DNA of 29,233 nt from CBDCWA01 sp046048295 (lineage in GTDB: Bacteria > Pseudomonadota > Alphaproteobacteria > Rhizobiales > Hyphomicrobiaceae). The stretch lies in NCBI GenBank assembly GCA_046048295.1, contig JBJOGJ010000019.1:1-29233 (forward strand). Direction: 5' to 3'. The position numbers and the translations under genes are program-made. Numbering within the stretch: the first letter of the stretch is position 1; every line of letters begins with the position of its first letter. The notes under the pieces were generated by a model. The model was not told the origin of the DNA. It worked only from the letters and a program-made list of their open reading frames with translations, and did no database searches. Shown piece after piece: positions 7,534 to 15,130 of the stretch.

Positions 7534-9102
7534 TTGTCAGAATTTTCCGAACTGGGTCTCGCCAAGCAGATCCTGGATGCGATCGGTAGCGACGGCTATG
7601 CGACGCCTACACCAATACAATCAAAGGCCATTCCACCGATCATGTCTGGTCGCGATTTGCTTGGTATCGCACAGACAGGAACCGGAAAGACAGCAGCATT
7701 CGCTCTGCCGATTCTCAATGCTCTCGCAAAAATTCCAGCCCGGCCGCAACCGAGGAGCTGCCACGTACTGGTGCTGACACCGACGCGCGAACTGGCCTCC
7801 CAGATCGCCGACAACTTCAAGCGGTATGCGAGGTTCCTGAACCTCTCGGTGCTAACGGTCTTCGGCGGTGTCGCCTCTCGTCCGCAGACCAAGGCGCTTT
7901 CACGAGGCGTCGACGTGCTGATCGCAACGCCGGGCCGCCTACTCGATCATCTGCGCGAGCGAAATATCAAGCTGGACAGAACGGGCATATTCGTCCTCGA
8001 CGAGGCCGATCAGATGCTCGACCTTGGCTTCGTGAAGCCGATCCGCCAGATTGCCGCCCAACTTCCCGCAAGACGCCAAAGCCTGTTCTTTTCCGCAACG
8101 ATGCCGGATGAAGTCGCCGGACTTGCAGCGGGCCTGCTGAACGATCCCGTCCGCGTTTCGGTGGCGCCAGTATCGGCAACCGCCGAGCGCATAGATCAGA
8201 AGGTCATACTTGTTGAGGCGGGCCAGAAGAAGACCTTGCTCGTCGATCTCCTGCAGAAATCGGATATGGGCAGGACGCTCGTGTTCACGCGTACCAAGCG
8301 CGGTGCCGATCGCCTGGCGAGCCACCTTACCGGCGCCGGCATCAAGGCAGGGGCAATTCACGGCAACAAGAGCCAGAGCCAAAGGGAGCAGGCACTTTCC
8401 GACTTCAAGCGAGGCAAGACGAGTGTTCTCGTTGCGACCGACATTGCTGCTCGCGGCATCGACATCGATTCGGTATCGCATGTCGTGAACTTTGAACTGC
8501 CCGAAGTCCCCGAATCCTACGTCCACAGGATCGGACGTACTGCACGAGCCGGCGCTTCAGGTTCCGCGATTTCACTTTGCGATAGCGCTGAGGTGGATCT
8601 CCTCCGCGGCATAGAACGACTGATCCGTATTCGTATTCCTCGCACGGACGCCTTTGGCAATGCGGTTCAGGATCAACCTGATGCCGGCAGCCGGAATGGC
8701 TCGCGCCCCGCGCGCAACAGGCGGCCGCCAGCCGGAAATCATAAGCATCGTCAACATCGTGATAATAGCACCGGTGCAGGACGCGCAGATGCTGCACCTG
8801 GTATGCGAAACAAGAAGCGGGGAGACGCGAAGCCGGTTGCGGGCGCCGCGGCAGTCAACCGGGGAACACCGAAGAGCGTCGCTTCGGGCCGCGACCGTGG
8901 ACGAGAGAGCGATAGGCCAGATACGGGCGGCCGGCCGGCGGATGAGAGAAAGTCCGGGTACGCCAAGAAGAAGTTCCGCAGGGACGGCAGAGAGAAGTCT
9001 GCGAATGGTGGGGCTGGAAATCGGCAGGGCAATCGGGGTGTGCAGACCAGGTCGGGTGGCTTCCAGGGCCGCAGGAGCGCGCTGGCCGCATCGGACGCGT
9101 AG
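7534..9102 (+). CDS. rhlE: DEAD-box ATP-dependent RNA helicase, RhlE type
   Basis: RNA helicase for ribosome assembly, mRNA decay and growth in the cold. From the proposed start it is 522 aa. Motifs in order: Q motif (FSELGLA...TPIQ), AQTGTGKT near residue 46, PTRELA, TPGR, VLDEADQML, FFSATMP, VFTRTK, TDIAARGIDID and HRIGRTARAG. A basic, disordered C-terminal tail of about 140 residues follows, rich in Arg, Gly and Asn. The frame is open to 7357, but the upstream residues look unlike the family. Homologs begin close to the (L/M)SEFSELGLA sequence, which fits a TTG at 7534; an ATG at 7459 is the alternative. The downstream small genes and cspA suggest a cold-adaptation group. Confidence 0.92.
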   Translation: MSEFSELGLAKQILDAIGSDGYATPTPIQSKAIPPIMSGRDLLGIAQTGTGKTAAFALPILNALAKIPARPQPRSCHVLVLTPTRELASQIADNFKRYARFLNLSVLTVFGGVASRPQTKALSRGVDVLIATPGRLLDHLRERNIKLDRTGIFVLDEADQMLDLGFVKPIRQIAAQLPARRQSLFFSATMPDEVAGLAAGLLNDPVRVSVAPVSATAERIDQKVILVEAGQKKTLLVDLLQKSDMGRTLVFTRTKRGADRLASHLTGAGIKAGAIHGNKSQSQREQALSDFKRGKTSVLVATDIAARGIDIDSVSHVVNFELPEVPESYVHRIGRTARAGASGSAISLCDSAEVDLLRGIERLIRIRIPRTDAFGNAVQDQPDAGSRNGSRPARNRRPPAGNHKHRQHRDNSTGAGRADAAPGMRNKKRGDAKPVAGAAAVNRGTPKSVASGRDRGRESDRPDTGGRPADERKSGYAKKKFRRDGREKSANGGAGNRQGNRGVQTRSGGFQGRRSALAASDA

Positions 9103-9138
9103 TCGCGACACGAATCCATGAAGTGAAGGAGTACCGGA

Positions 9139-9336
9139 ATGGCCTCGCACAAGTACACAACGGGACAACTCCTGAGCTACTCGGGTGGCCGTATGGGCTA
9201 CCGTGAAGGCAACAAGACGTGCAAGGTCGTCCGGCTTCTTCCCTTCGAGGATGGCCAACCTCTCTACAGGGTGAAATTCACGGACGAGCAGGTAGAGCGT
9301 GTCGTGAAGGAATTTCAGCTTTCGCACGCCTCTTGA
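9139..9336 (+). CDS. Small conserved-looking hypothetical protein (65 aa)
   Basis: A 65-aa, mixed-charge, probably cytoplasmic protein. AAGGAG at 9126-9131 lies 7 nt before the ATG, a strong translation signal. The sequence has a beta-rich pattern (e.g. CKVVRLLPFEDGQPLYRVKF) followed by a charged helix (DEQVERVVKEFQL). It resembles small rhizobial proteins of unknown function that carry a VVRLLP...YR(I/V)K pattern; this is from memory and no domain is assigned. It starts 36 nt after the helicase stop and is probably co-transcribed, which suggests an RNA or cold-stress role, but no function is shown. Confidence 0.75.
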   Translation: MASHKYTTGQLLSYSGGRMGYREGNKTCKVVRLLPFEDGQPLYRVKFTDEQVERVVKEFQLSHAS

Positions 9337-9367
9337 ACATTTCGAACTATCGCAAGTGGAGCTGAGC

Positions 9368-9595
9368 ATGGCCCGAAACAAGATGAAAGCACGCGCAGAG
9401 TTCGTGTGGTTCAATGTGACGTATGAAGATGGCACCCAGACCTCGAACCGGAAAGTTCCCGCCGAGATTCTGGGTGGCCTGGACGGCGATGAGCCGGCCC
9501 GCGAGGTAATTGAGGCGCAGGACCGGGAAATTGAATTGCGGTCTGGTCGAAAGCGCGGTGCCATCAAGTTGGTCGAGCGCGTGCGTGGGAAGTAG
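9368..9595 (+). CDS. Small basic hypothetical protein (75 aa)
   Basis: A 75-aa protein starting MARNKMKARAEF. The ATG at 9368 is preceded by GGAG about 6 nt upstream; a GTG at 9356 would add four residues. It contains WFNVTYEDGTQTSNRKVP, then an acidic helix and a basic C-terminus. It has no signal peptide or TM segment. I do not recognise a family. It lies 31 nt after the previous small gene and before cspA, so it belongs to the same cold-shock/RNA cluster by position. Nucleic-acid binding would fit the charge pattern but is speculative. Confidence 0.65.
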   Translation: MARNKMKARAEFVWFNVTYEDGTQTSNRKVPAEILGGLDGDEPAREVIEAQDREIELRSGRKRGAIKLVERVRGK

Positions 9596-9623
9596 CACCA
9601 GTCGGACGAATATAAATCTCGTT

Positions 9624-9638
9624 TGAGGTTGTACCTCA
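9624..9638 (+). promoter_or_regulatory. Palindrome overlapping the cspA -35 region
   Basis: TGAGGT-TGT-ACCTCA is a perfect 6-bp dyad with a 3-nt centre. It overlaps the predicted -35 element and could be an operator. It might instead be a weak stem-loop ending the upstream small-gene transcript. Confidence 0.3.
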
Positions 9639-9657
9639 CCGCCTTCCAGACTATATA
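9629..9657 (+). promoter_or_regulatory. Predicted cspA promoter
   Basis: TTGTAC (9629-9634), a 17-nt spacer and TATATA (9652-9657) form a plausible sigma-70-type promoter. Transcription from here would give a leader of about 155 nt before the cspA ATG. Long untranslated leaders are a known feature of cold-shock protein mRNAs. The -35 match is only partial. Confidence 0.4.
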
Positions 9658-9817
9658 GACCTTATCGAATTTGGCCGGAAGATCGGGCCGGGACGCCGAA
9701 GCTCTGCAGCAGGCGCACGTTCAGAACCTCTCCCAAAAATCGACAACGACTACCGATGTGCCCGTACGCGGACATATTCACGACCATATCTGATCGAATC
9801 AAGGGAACTACCTACAA

Positions 9818-10027
9818 ATGAAGAGCGGTACCGTTAAATTCTACAACAGCACCAAAGGTTTTGGCTTCATTGAGCCGACCGACGGCGGCAAGGACGTTTT
9901 CGTTCATGCGACAGCGCTCGAGCGCGCTGGCATATCGGGGCTCTCCGAAGGCCAGAAGGTCTCCTTCGAGGCAACGCAGGACAGCCGCACGGGCAAGATT
10001 GCTGTCTCGACAATAGAGATCGAATAA
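9818..10027 (+). CDS. cspA: Cold-shock protein, CspA family
   Basis: A 69-aa single cold-shock domain, the usual length. It binds single-stranded RNA/DNA and acts as an RNA chaperone. RNP1 is seen as KGFGFI (residues 13-18) and RNP2 as DVFVH; the N-terminus SGTVKFYNSTKGFGFI is typical. AAGGGA precedes the ATG by 11 nt. About 220 nt without a gene lie upstream and hold its promoter and leader. The gene follows the RhlE-type helicase and two small genes, which fits a cold-adaptation locus. Several csp paralogs are usual in rhizobia, so the exact symbol is by family only. Confidence 0.95.
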   Translation: MKSGTVKFYNSTKGFGFIEPTDGGKDVFVHATALERAGISGLSEGQKVSFEATQDSRTGKIAVSTIEIE

Positions 10028-10030
10028 ATC

Positions 10031-10043
10031 GCCCCGCGGGGGC
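10031..10043 (+). terminator. Small GC hairpin after cspA
   Basis: GCCCC-GCG-GGGGC lies directly after the cspA stop. The stem is GC-rich but short, with no T-run, so it is only a possible terminator or mRNA 3' stabiliser. Confidence 0.35.
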
Positions 10044-10091
10044 TAATACGCGCAAGCGACGACCTTGGAACCACAACAGCCTATTCGCTCG

Positions 10092-10301
10092 ATGGAACAG
10101 CTTCTGAAGGAGATCGATGAACTCCTGAAGTCGAGGACCCGGGCAAGTCGAAGGGCCGCCTCGGTAAAACTCAATAGCGTCGCTTCAATTGCCTCCACGC
10201 TTGCGATCACGGTGTATTTCGTAGCCGAATTGCTCCCCTCCCGATCCGGGAGGGGAGTTACAATTTCAGTTCAGCGCCACGGGTCGTTAGCCTCGTGGTA
10301 G
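10092..10301 (+). CDS. Possible small single-TM protein
   Basis: A 69-codon frame from an ATG at 10092 (MEQLLKEIDELLKSR...) predicts an amphipathic charged helix, then a hydrophobic stretch (SVASIASTLAITVYFVAELL) that could span the membrane. The frame then runs through a perfect 10-bp hairpin (10233-10257), and the residues encoded there look low-complexity (PSRSGRG). No clear Shine-Dalgarno and no recognised family. It may be real but short, with the hairpin inside its end, or it may be a chance frame in the cspA-TIGR02300 intergenic region. Confidence 0.25.
   Translation: MEQLLKEIDELLKSRTRASRRAASVKLNSVASIASTLAITVYFVAELLPSRSGRGVTISVQRHGSLASW
10233..10257 (+). terminator. Perfect 10-bp stem-loop
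   Basis: CTCCCCTCCC and GGGAGGGGAG form a perfect stem around a 5-nt loop, followed by TTACAATTTC. It sits about 55 nt before the TIGR02300 gene and looks like a transcription terminator for the cspA side, or an attenuator. The T-run is poor. Confidence 0.5.
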
Positions 10302-10313
10302 CGAGAGGCAGAC

Positions 10314-10724
10314 ATGCGATCGAACGACGCCCGTGGCCTCAAACGAAAATGTCAAAACGAAGAATGTTTGATGCCGTTCTACGATCTGAATCGGAAGGCA
10401 TTCGACTGCCCGAATTGCGGATCGGTCTTCGATCTCGAAACCGATAGACCCGCCAGTCCTCCAGTGAGGCCGGGCTCGGCCATGTCGTCGCCGCCTCGGC
10501 GCTGGAGCAAACCGGTTGAAAATCTAGCGCGAGCCAGCGTCAGCGTGATCGATAGTGACAATGAAAAAGATCCGGCTGATGACGATGCGGCTAGTGACGT
10601 CGATGAAGATATCGATGTAGTGGAGGCTGATTTGTCGACTGACGACCTACTGGAAGAAGATGACGATGACGGCGACACGCTCGAGATCCGCTCAGGCGGA
10701 AAAGAGCGCGATGGCGATCGTTGA
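10314..10724 (+). CDS. TIGR02300-type protein: zinc-ribbon N-terminus, acidic C-terminus
   Basis: A 136-aa protein of unknown function widespread in alphaproteobacteria. The N-terminus carries C13...C18 and C32-P-N-C35 around PFYDLNRKAFDCPNCG, which is the family signature and a likely zinc site. The C-terminal half is strongly acidic (many Asp/Glu, residues about 80-125) and probably disordered. The usual start of the family (KR-x-C-x-x-C) is slightly altered here, with four residues between the first two cysteines (CQNEEC) instead of two. AGAGG lies about 8 nt before the ATG. Its TGA overlaps the TTG start of the lipid A acyltransferase gene, so the two are probably translationally coupled. 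No enzymatic role is known to me. Confidence 0.85.
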   Translation: MRSNDARGLKRKCQNEECLMPFYDLNRKAFDCPNCGSVFDLETDRPASPPVRPGSAMSSPPRRWSKPVENLARASVSVIDSDNEKDPADDDAASDVDEDIDVVEADLSTDDLLEEDDDDGDTLEIRSGGKERDGDR

Positions 10725-11650
10725 CACCGTTGCGGCCGCGATCCGAGCTCTCGAACGGCTCACACCCCCACGATTCGAAGGTGGGACACCGATCGGGGCA
10801 CTTCTCCGCCACTCTGATAGGTTTGAAGTTTTTGCATCGGCTGGCATCGCTGTTGCCGGTCAGTGTGCTTTCGTGGGTAGGCTCAAGGATAGGGCTCACG
10901 ATTGGACCGCGAACCAATCGGCATAAGCGGGCTCTCGCAAACATCGCGACAGCCTTCCCGCAATTGTCTTCATCTGAACAATCGAGCATTGCCCTTGGCA
11001 TGTGGGACAACTTCGGGCGTGTCGTCGCCGAAAGCCTTGTCATAGACAGGCTGGCTGCTGATCCTGAACGGGTCCTCTTCGAAGATTGTCAGAAACTTCA
11101 GGAGATCATGCAGAGAGGCCGTGGCGTTGTCTTTGTCGGCTTGCACTTCGGAAACTGGGAGGTGACGGTTGCTCCGGCGGTGCGACTGGGATTGAACCCG
11201 ATCGGGCTTTACAAGCCGTTGAAGGATGCCAACGCCGACGCATTTCTTCGGGACTTGCGAAGCAGTCTCTATCCCTCAGGCCTCCTCGAAGCATCGCCTT
11301 CATCGCTTCGGCAATTGGCGCGCCACCTCCGCGCTGGTGGCAGCGTTTGCATGCTCGCTGACCATCGTGAACTGTCTGGCCCGAGCGTGCCGTTCTTCGG
11401 CCGGCCGGCACCATCTTCGGCACTGGCCGCGCGGTTGCACCAGAAATTCGATGTTCCTCTTGTTGCCGCTCGTGTCGAGCGGTTGGATCGTGTGCGATTC
11501 CGGGTAAAGATCGAGGAAGTCACGATCGGGCCGGATGCCGGGCCGGAGGAGGCGCGGATTGTCGCCGTCATGGCTGCGACACAGCGAATATTCGAGCGCT
11601 GGATTACCGAGAATCCTCGCCAGTGGATCTGGTTCTACAATCGCTGGTAG
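10721..11650 (+). CDS. Lipid A biosynthesis lauroyl acyltransferase-like protein (LpxL/HtrB family)
   Basis: Membrane-associated acyltransferase that adds a secondary acyl chain to Kdo-lipid A (PF03279). 309 aa, normal for the family. The catalytic H-x4-E motif is HFGNWE (H142, E147). The region VCMLADHRELSGPSVPFFG and the C-terminal ENPRQWIWFYNRW match the LpxL/LpxM fold. The proposed TTG start overlaps the preceding stop. The first 30 residues are not family-like, so translation could begin further in; the conserved part starts near LIGLKFLHRLASLLP. The genes typical of the very-long-chain LpxXL pathway (acpXL and its fab partners) are not adjacent, so an ordinary LpxL role is more likely. 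Confidence 0.88.
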   Translation: MTPLRPRSELSNGSHPHDSKVGHRSGHFSATLIGLKFLHRLASLLPVSVLSWVGSRIGLTIGPRTNRHKRALANIATAFPQLSSSEQSSIALGMWDNFGRVVAESLVIDRLAADPERVLFEDCQKLQEIMQRGRGVVFVGLHFGNWEVTVAPAVRLGLNPIGLYKPLKDANADAFLRDLRSSLYPSGLLEASPSSLRQLARHLRAGGSVCMLADHRELSGPSVPFFGRPAPSSALAARLHQKFDVPLVAARVERLDRVRFRVKIEEVTIGPDAGPEEARIVAVMAATQRIFERWITENPRQWIWFYNRW

Positions 11651-11709
11651 CGTAGCGCTCCACAATATACCGGCCGTCGCAGAGGCTTGTTGCTGGCATG
11701 CTTGCCGCC

Positions 11710-13806
11710 TTACTCAGTTCGCCGTCGGGCGACGTTGTGGGCGAATGCAGCTGTGAAGATTGCCAGGCCGGCAATGTTTGCCAAGATGTGCAGCGGCGTG
11801 AGCATGCAGGCGGCAGCAGCGAGCACTGCAACTCGTGCTAGCCATCCCAATGGCTTTTCGAGATGTCCCTGCAAAGCACCCGAGAAAGCGTAGAGGCCGA
11901 CGAGCGAGAACAGGAATATGGTCAGCGTCTCAGCGGCGGTGCCACCGATGAAGGGGGAATAGGCGAACAGCAGTGGGATGATATAGAGACCCTTGGCGAT
12001 CTTCCATGCGACAAGGCCTGTGGCCATCGGCGGCGTGCCGGCGATGGCGGCGGCGGTGAATGCAGTAAGGCAGACGGGGGGCGTGACGTTGGAGTCCTGA
12101 CTGAGCCAAAATATGATGAGATGCGCGGAAAGCAGCGCGAACATCAGCGTGGTCTTGTCGACAACAGCCTCGCGCAGTGTACCTGCCAGGCTTGGCGGAA
12201 CGCTTGCGAGGAGGCGTCGCGCGTCATCCAGGTTCATTGGCTCGCCGAGTTTCTGTGCGGCCTCGGGTGAGGCGAGCATCAACATCACTCTAGCTTCCTC
12301 GCCGACGTTCCCATTCGCCAGGGCCGTGACGAGATGCTGGTCGGCGATGAGGTTGTAGAGCGCGGGTGCGGAGAGCGTGCCGAGGACGATATAGGCGGCG
12401 GTAACCGGCAACCCCATGCCAAGCACAAGCGACGCGAGTGCGATCAGCACGACAGCGACGAACAGGTTCGAGCCCGCCCATTGGGTGATCATCAGAGAAA
12501 ACGTGTTGCCAATTCCCGACATGGCGATGACGTTGACCACCAGGCCTATGCTGCAGAGTAGAACTGCAGTCATGGTCATGTTCCGCGCTCCAAGCGCCAT
12601 GGCCTCGAGTATGTCGATCGGCCCCATCGGCCTCGACGTGAACCAGGACGAAACCACAACTGCAACGATAGCAATGGCGGCGGCATATGTCGGGGTGTAG
12701 CCCCACACGAGAAGTGTGATTAGACCGGTCACGGGCAACAGGAACGGCAGGCCGCCCTGCCGCATGAGTTCTCCAAATGTCGGAGTTGTCTCGTCTGACG
12801 GGACCTGCACCGCGTGGCGCTTCGCTTCAATCCGAACGTAGAACGCAATCGATGCGAAATACAGCAGCGCCGGCAGCACGCTGACCGCCACTATGGTCGT
12901 GTAGGGAATCTGCGTGTAGCTCGCCATAACGAATGCGCCCGCGCCCATGATCGGGGGCATCAGCTGTCCGCCTGTCGACGCCGATGCCTCGACCGCCGCG
13001 GCGAATTTCGGTGGAAAGCCTGCCTTCTTCATCAAGGGGATGGTGATCACACCGGTCGAAGCAGTATTTGCGACAGCGGATCCTGAGATGGTCCCGGTAA
13101 GCCCAGAGGCGAAGACGGCAACGAGCCCCGGGCCCCCGACGAGTCGGCCGGCCAGCAGTCGGGACAGATTGATGACGAAGTCGCCGCCCCCGGAGCGCAG
13201 GAGAAAGGCACCGAACAGTATGAACATGAATACGAACGAGGAGGAGATTGCGGCAATGTTGCCGAAGATACCGTCGTCACCGAAAATCGAACGGAACAGG
13301 ATCGTTTCCGTCGTGAGACCGCCGAAGCGAAACACGCCCGGGACGAATGCGCCCCACCAGCCGACATAGGTTAGTGCGAGGATGATGAGAATCGGGATGA
13401 TGAGGCCGGTGGTGCGCCGGGTGAACTCCAGTGCCCCTACTATCACGATGATGCCTGCGGCCCACTCGCCCGCGTCGAGGCTTACTCCTCGGGCATAAAT
13501 GGCATCCTCCGATGCAATCAGGTAAAGCGCTGAGGCTGACACCAGCAGGCCGAACGACAGGTCTGCGTATCTCAGCGGGCTCCAGCGGAGGTGGGATTTG
13601 GCCCATGCTGGCGGATAGAGGATGGCGCATAGAAGGGCGAAGCCGGCAAAGTGTATGGCATTGCGCCAGAGCCCGGAGAGGACGCCGAACATATTGAAGT
13701 AGAGGTGGACGAGCGCTATCGCCACTCCGAGCCAGAGTACGAGCTGGCTATGCGCGCTCTCCTCACCACCAGATGCGGCAACGCTATCGGTCCTCTCGTC
13801 GTTCAT
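11710..13806 (-). CDS. TRAP transporter fused permease (DctQ-DctM, 4TM/12TM)
   Basis: Inner-membrane component of a TAXI-type TRAP transporter, 698 aa, normal for fused subunits. An N-terminal DctQ-like part of about four helices (residues 20-140) is joined to a DctM-like part with many helices. Signatures include SGSAVANTASTGVITIPLMK, GGQLMPPIMGAGAFVM and TPPVCLTAFTAAAIAG. It uses an ion gradient to import a small carboxylate-type substrate delivered by the binding protein encoded just upstream. The gap between the two genes is 91 nt and contains a strong hairpin. The substrate cannot be told from the sequence; known TAXI systems include transporters for glutamate or 2-oxoglutarate. Confidence 0.94.
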   Translation of the reverse strand: MNDERTDSVAASGGEESAHSQLVLWLGVAIALVHLYFNMFGVLSGLWRNAIHFAGFALLCAILYPPAWAKSHLRWSPLRYADLSFGLLVSASALYLIASEDAIYARGVSLDAGEWAAGIIVIVGALEFTRRTTGLIIPILIILALTYVGWWGAFVPGVFRFGGLTTETILFRSIFGDDGIFGNIAAISSSFVFMFILFGAFLLRSGGGDFVINLSRLLAGRLVGGPGLVAVFASGLTGTISGSAVANTASTGVITIPLMKKAGFPPKFAAAVEASASTGGQLMPPIMGAGAFVMASYTQIPYTTIVAVSVLPALLYFASIAFYVRIEAKRHAVQVPSDETTPTFGELMRQGGLPFLLPVTGLITLLVWGYTPTYAAAIAIVAVVVSSWFTSRPMGPIDILEAMALGARNMTMTAVLLCSIGLVVNVIAMSGIGNTFSLMITQWAGSNLFVAVVLIALASLVLGMGLPVTAAYIVLGTLSAPALYNLIADQHLVTALANGNVGEEARVMLMLASPEAAQKLGEPMNLDDARRLLASVPPSLAGTLREAVVDKTTLMFALLSAHLIIFWLSQDSNVTPPVCLTAFTAAAIAGTPPMATGLVAWKIAKGLYIIPLLFAYSPFIGGTAAETLTIFLFSLVGLYAFSGALQGHLEKPLGWLARVAVLAAAACMLTPLHILANIAGLAIFTAAFAHNVARRRTE

Positions 13807-13843
13807 CCGAATGCCCTGGTGTGCCGGCAGCGATGGAAGGGGG

Positions 13844-13871
13844 CGACGGACAACAGGACCGTTGTCCGTCG
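13844..13871 (-). other. Perfect 11-bp hairpin between binding-protein and permease genes
   Basis: CGACGGACAAC and GTTGTCCGTCG pair perfectly around a 6-nt loop. The position, inside an operon between a periplasmic binding protein and its permease, suggests an mRNA 3' stabiliser or partial terminator. Either would make the binding protein more abundant than the permease. Confidence 0.6.
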
Positions 13872-13897
13872 TGAGATGCGGTGGCCTGCCGAAAGCC

Positions 13898-14908
13898 TCA
13901 CTTGGCGATCAGCCGGTCAGGGATCTTGAGACCCGCTTCCCTATAGTATTTCGCCGCTCCAGGATGCAGCGGCATCGGCAGGCCCGCGATGGCCTTGTCC
14001 AGTGCCATGACCTTTGTCGCCGAATGGATTGCGTTGAGGAATGGAAGGTTCTCGAAGACCGTCTTGGTGATCGTGTAGACGTCGTCGTCCGTTACGTCGC
14101 TGCGAACTGCGAGGAAATTCGGCTGTGCGATCGTCCTCACCTCTTGGTCCTGACCCGGATAGGTGCCAGGCTTGATGACATATTCTGTCCAGAGATCGAA
14201 CCCGCCGTCTGCCTTCTTCACCTGCTCCGGTGTTAGAGAGAGCATCTTGATCTTCGATCCCATGGCCGCCATCGCCTTGGTGATCGCGCCTGTCGGTACG
14301 CCGGCCGGCGTGTTCATCCCGACGATCTGTCCGTTTTGCAATGCATCCGCGCTCGGGCCATAGCCGACGTAGACGAGCCTGTAGTCCTTGTCGATGTCGA
14401 TGCCGAGGTTGGCGAGCAGTGTGCGGTTCGAGCCGATCGTTCCCGAATTGCGGGTGCCAAGCGACATGCTTTGGCCTTTGACGGCTTCCAGGTCTGCAAC
14501 AGTTCCTGTCTTGGCGAGGTCGGCCCGAAGTATGAACTGCTCGACATTCTGCCACAGCATTGAGACCGACCGCAGGTTCTTTTGCGGACCAGCCGAGGCG
14601 ATCGGTCCCTTGCCGTTCCAGGCGTAGTATCCATAGAGCCCCTGCAGGATAGCGAATTGAGCCTCGCCGGTGCGCAGCAGCTTGATGTTCTCGCCGGAGC
14701 CCGCCGAGTTGATGGCTGACATGCCCAACTTCTTTGTCGGCTGGAGCTTCACTTTCACGAGCGTCGATATTGCAACGCCCACGGGATAATAGGTGCCCCC
14801 GGTGCTGGCGGTGGCGAGAATGTAGTTCCTGTCCGCCGCCATGGCGGTTCCGGAAACGGCTGCACCGATTGCGAGCGTGACGGCGAGAATGCGGCTTCTG
14901 TTCGGCAT
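13898..14908 (-). CDS. TAXI family TRAP transporter solute-binding protein
   Basis: Periplasmic binding protein, 336 aa from the ATG at 14908, which has GGGAG upstream and begins a clear signal peptide (MPNRSRILAVTLAIG...AMAAD). The mature N-terminus YILATASTGGTYYPVG is typical of TAXI proteins (TIGR02122). It captures the substrate and passes it to the fused permease encoded downstream. An earlier in-frame start at 14995 would put 29 unlike residues before the signal peptide. It is the first gene of the operon. Two inverted repeats lie upstream and may control it. Confidence 0.93.
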   Translation of the reverse strand: MPNRSRILAVTLAIGAAVSGTAMAADRNYILATASTGGTYYPVGVAISTLVKVKLQPTKKLGMSAINSAGSGENIKLLRTGEAQFAILQGLYGYYAWNGKGPIASAGPQKNLRSVSMLWQNVEQFILRADLAKTGTVADLEAVKGQSMSLGTRNSGTIGSNRTLLANLGIDIDKDYRLVYVGYGPSADALQNGQIVGMNTPAGVPTGAITKAMAAMGSKIKMLSLTPEQVKKADGGFDLWTEYVIKPGTYPGQDQEVRTIAQPNFLAVRSDVTDDDVYTITKTVFENLPFLNAIHSATKVMALDKAIAGLPMPLHPGAAKYYREAGLKIPDRLIAK

Positions 14909-14950
14909 ATGTGCTCCCTTTCTGCCTTTCTCTAGAGGAAAGCTTATGAT

Positions 14951-14980
14951 CGTGTGTGCATCGACAATCTTGCACGCACG
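14951..14980. promoter_or_regulatory. Dyad upstream of the TAXI binding-protein gene
   Basis: CGTGTGTGCA and TGCACGCACG form an inverted repeat (9 of 10 pairs) around a 10-nt centre. It sits 43-72 nt before the start codon of the binding protein. The size fits an operator for a dimeric regulator, or a leader stem-loop. Confidence 0.4.
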
Positions 14981-15069
14981 TCCCGAGAAGGCCACCCCTC
15001 TCCGTGGCCTGGAAAAGTGCGCGGACGGCTATTCCGCCGCATCTGTGACGGCACTATAACTCGTTGCAG

Positions 15070-15130
15070 GCAAATGATAGTTTTGCACCGGCTTCGATCA
15101 GCCAGGAGATCGCCTGCTGCGATCATTTGC
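15070..15130. repeat. Spaced 9-bp inverted repeat in the divergent region
   Basis: GCAAATGAT (15070-15078) and ATCATTTGC (15122-15130) are perfect inverted copies 43 nt apart. GCAGGC/GCCTGC also recur nearby in inverted order. This could be a pair of operator half-sites for looping, or chance. Confidence 0.3.

Noticed and set aside
8572..9639. 355-aa minus-strand frame across the helicase tail and small genes
   Set aside because: Opposite to the Arg/Gly-rich helicase tail, whose composition keeps the reverse frame open; no recognisable domain.
13941..14975. 344-aa minus-strand frame overlapping the TAXI binding protein
   Set aside because: Same strand but another frame; the binding-protein frame has the signal peptide, Shine-Dalgarno and family motifs.
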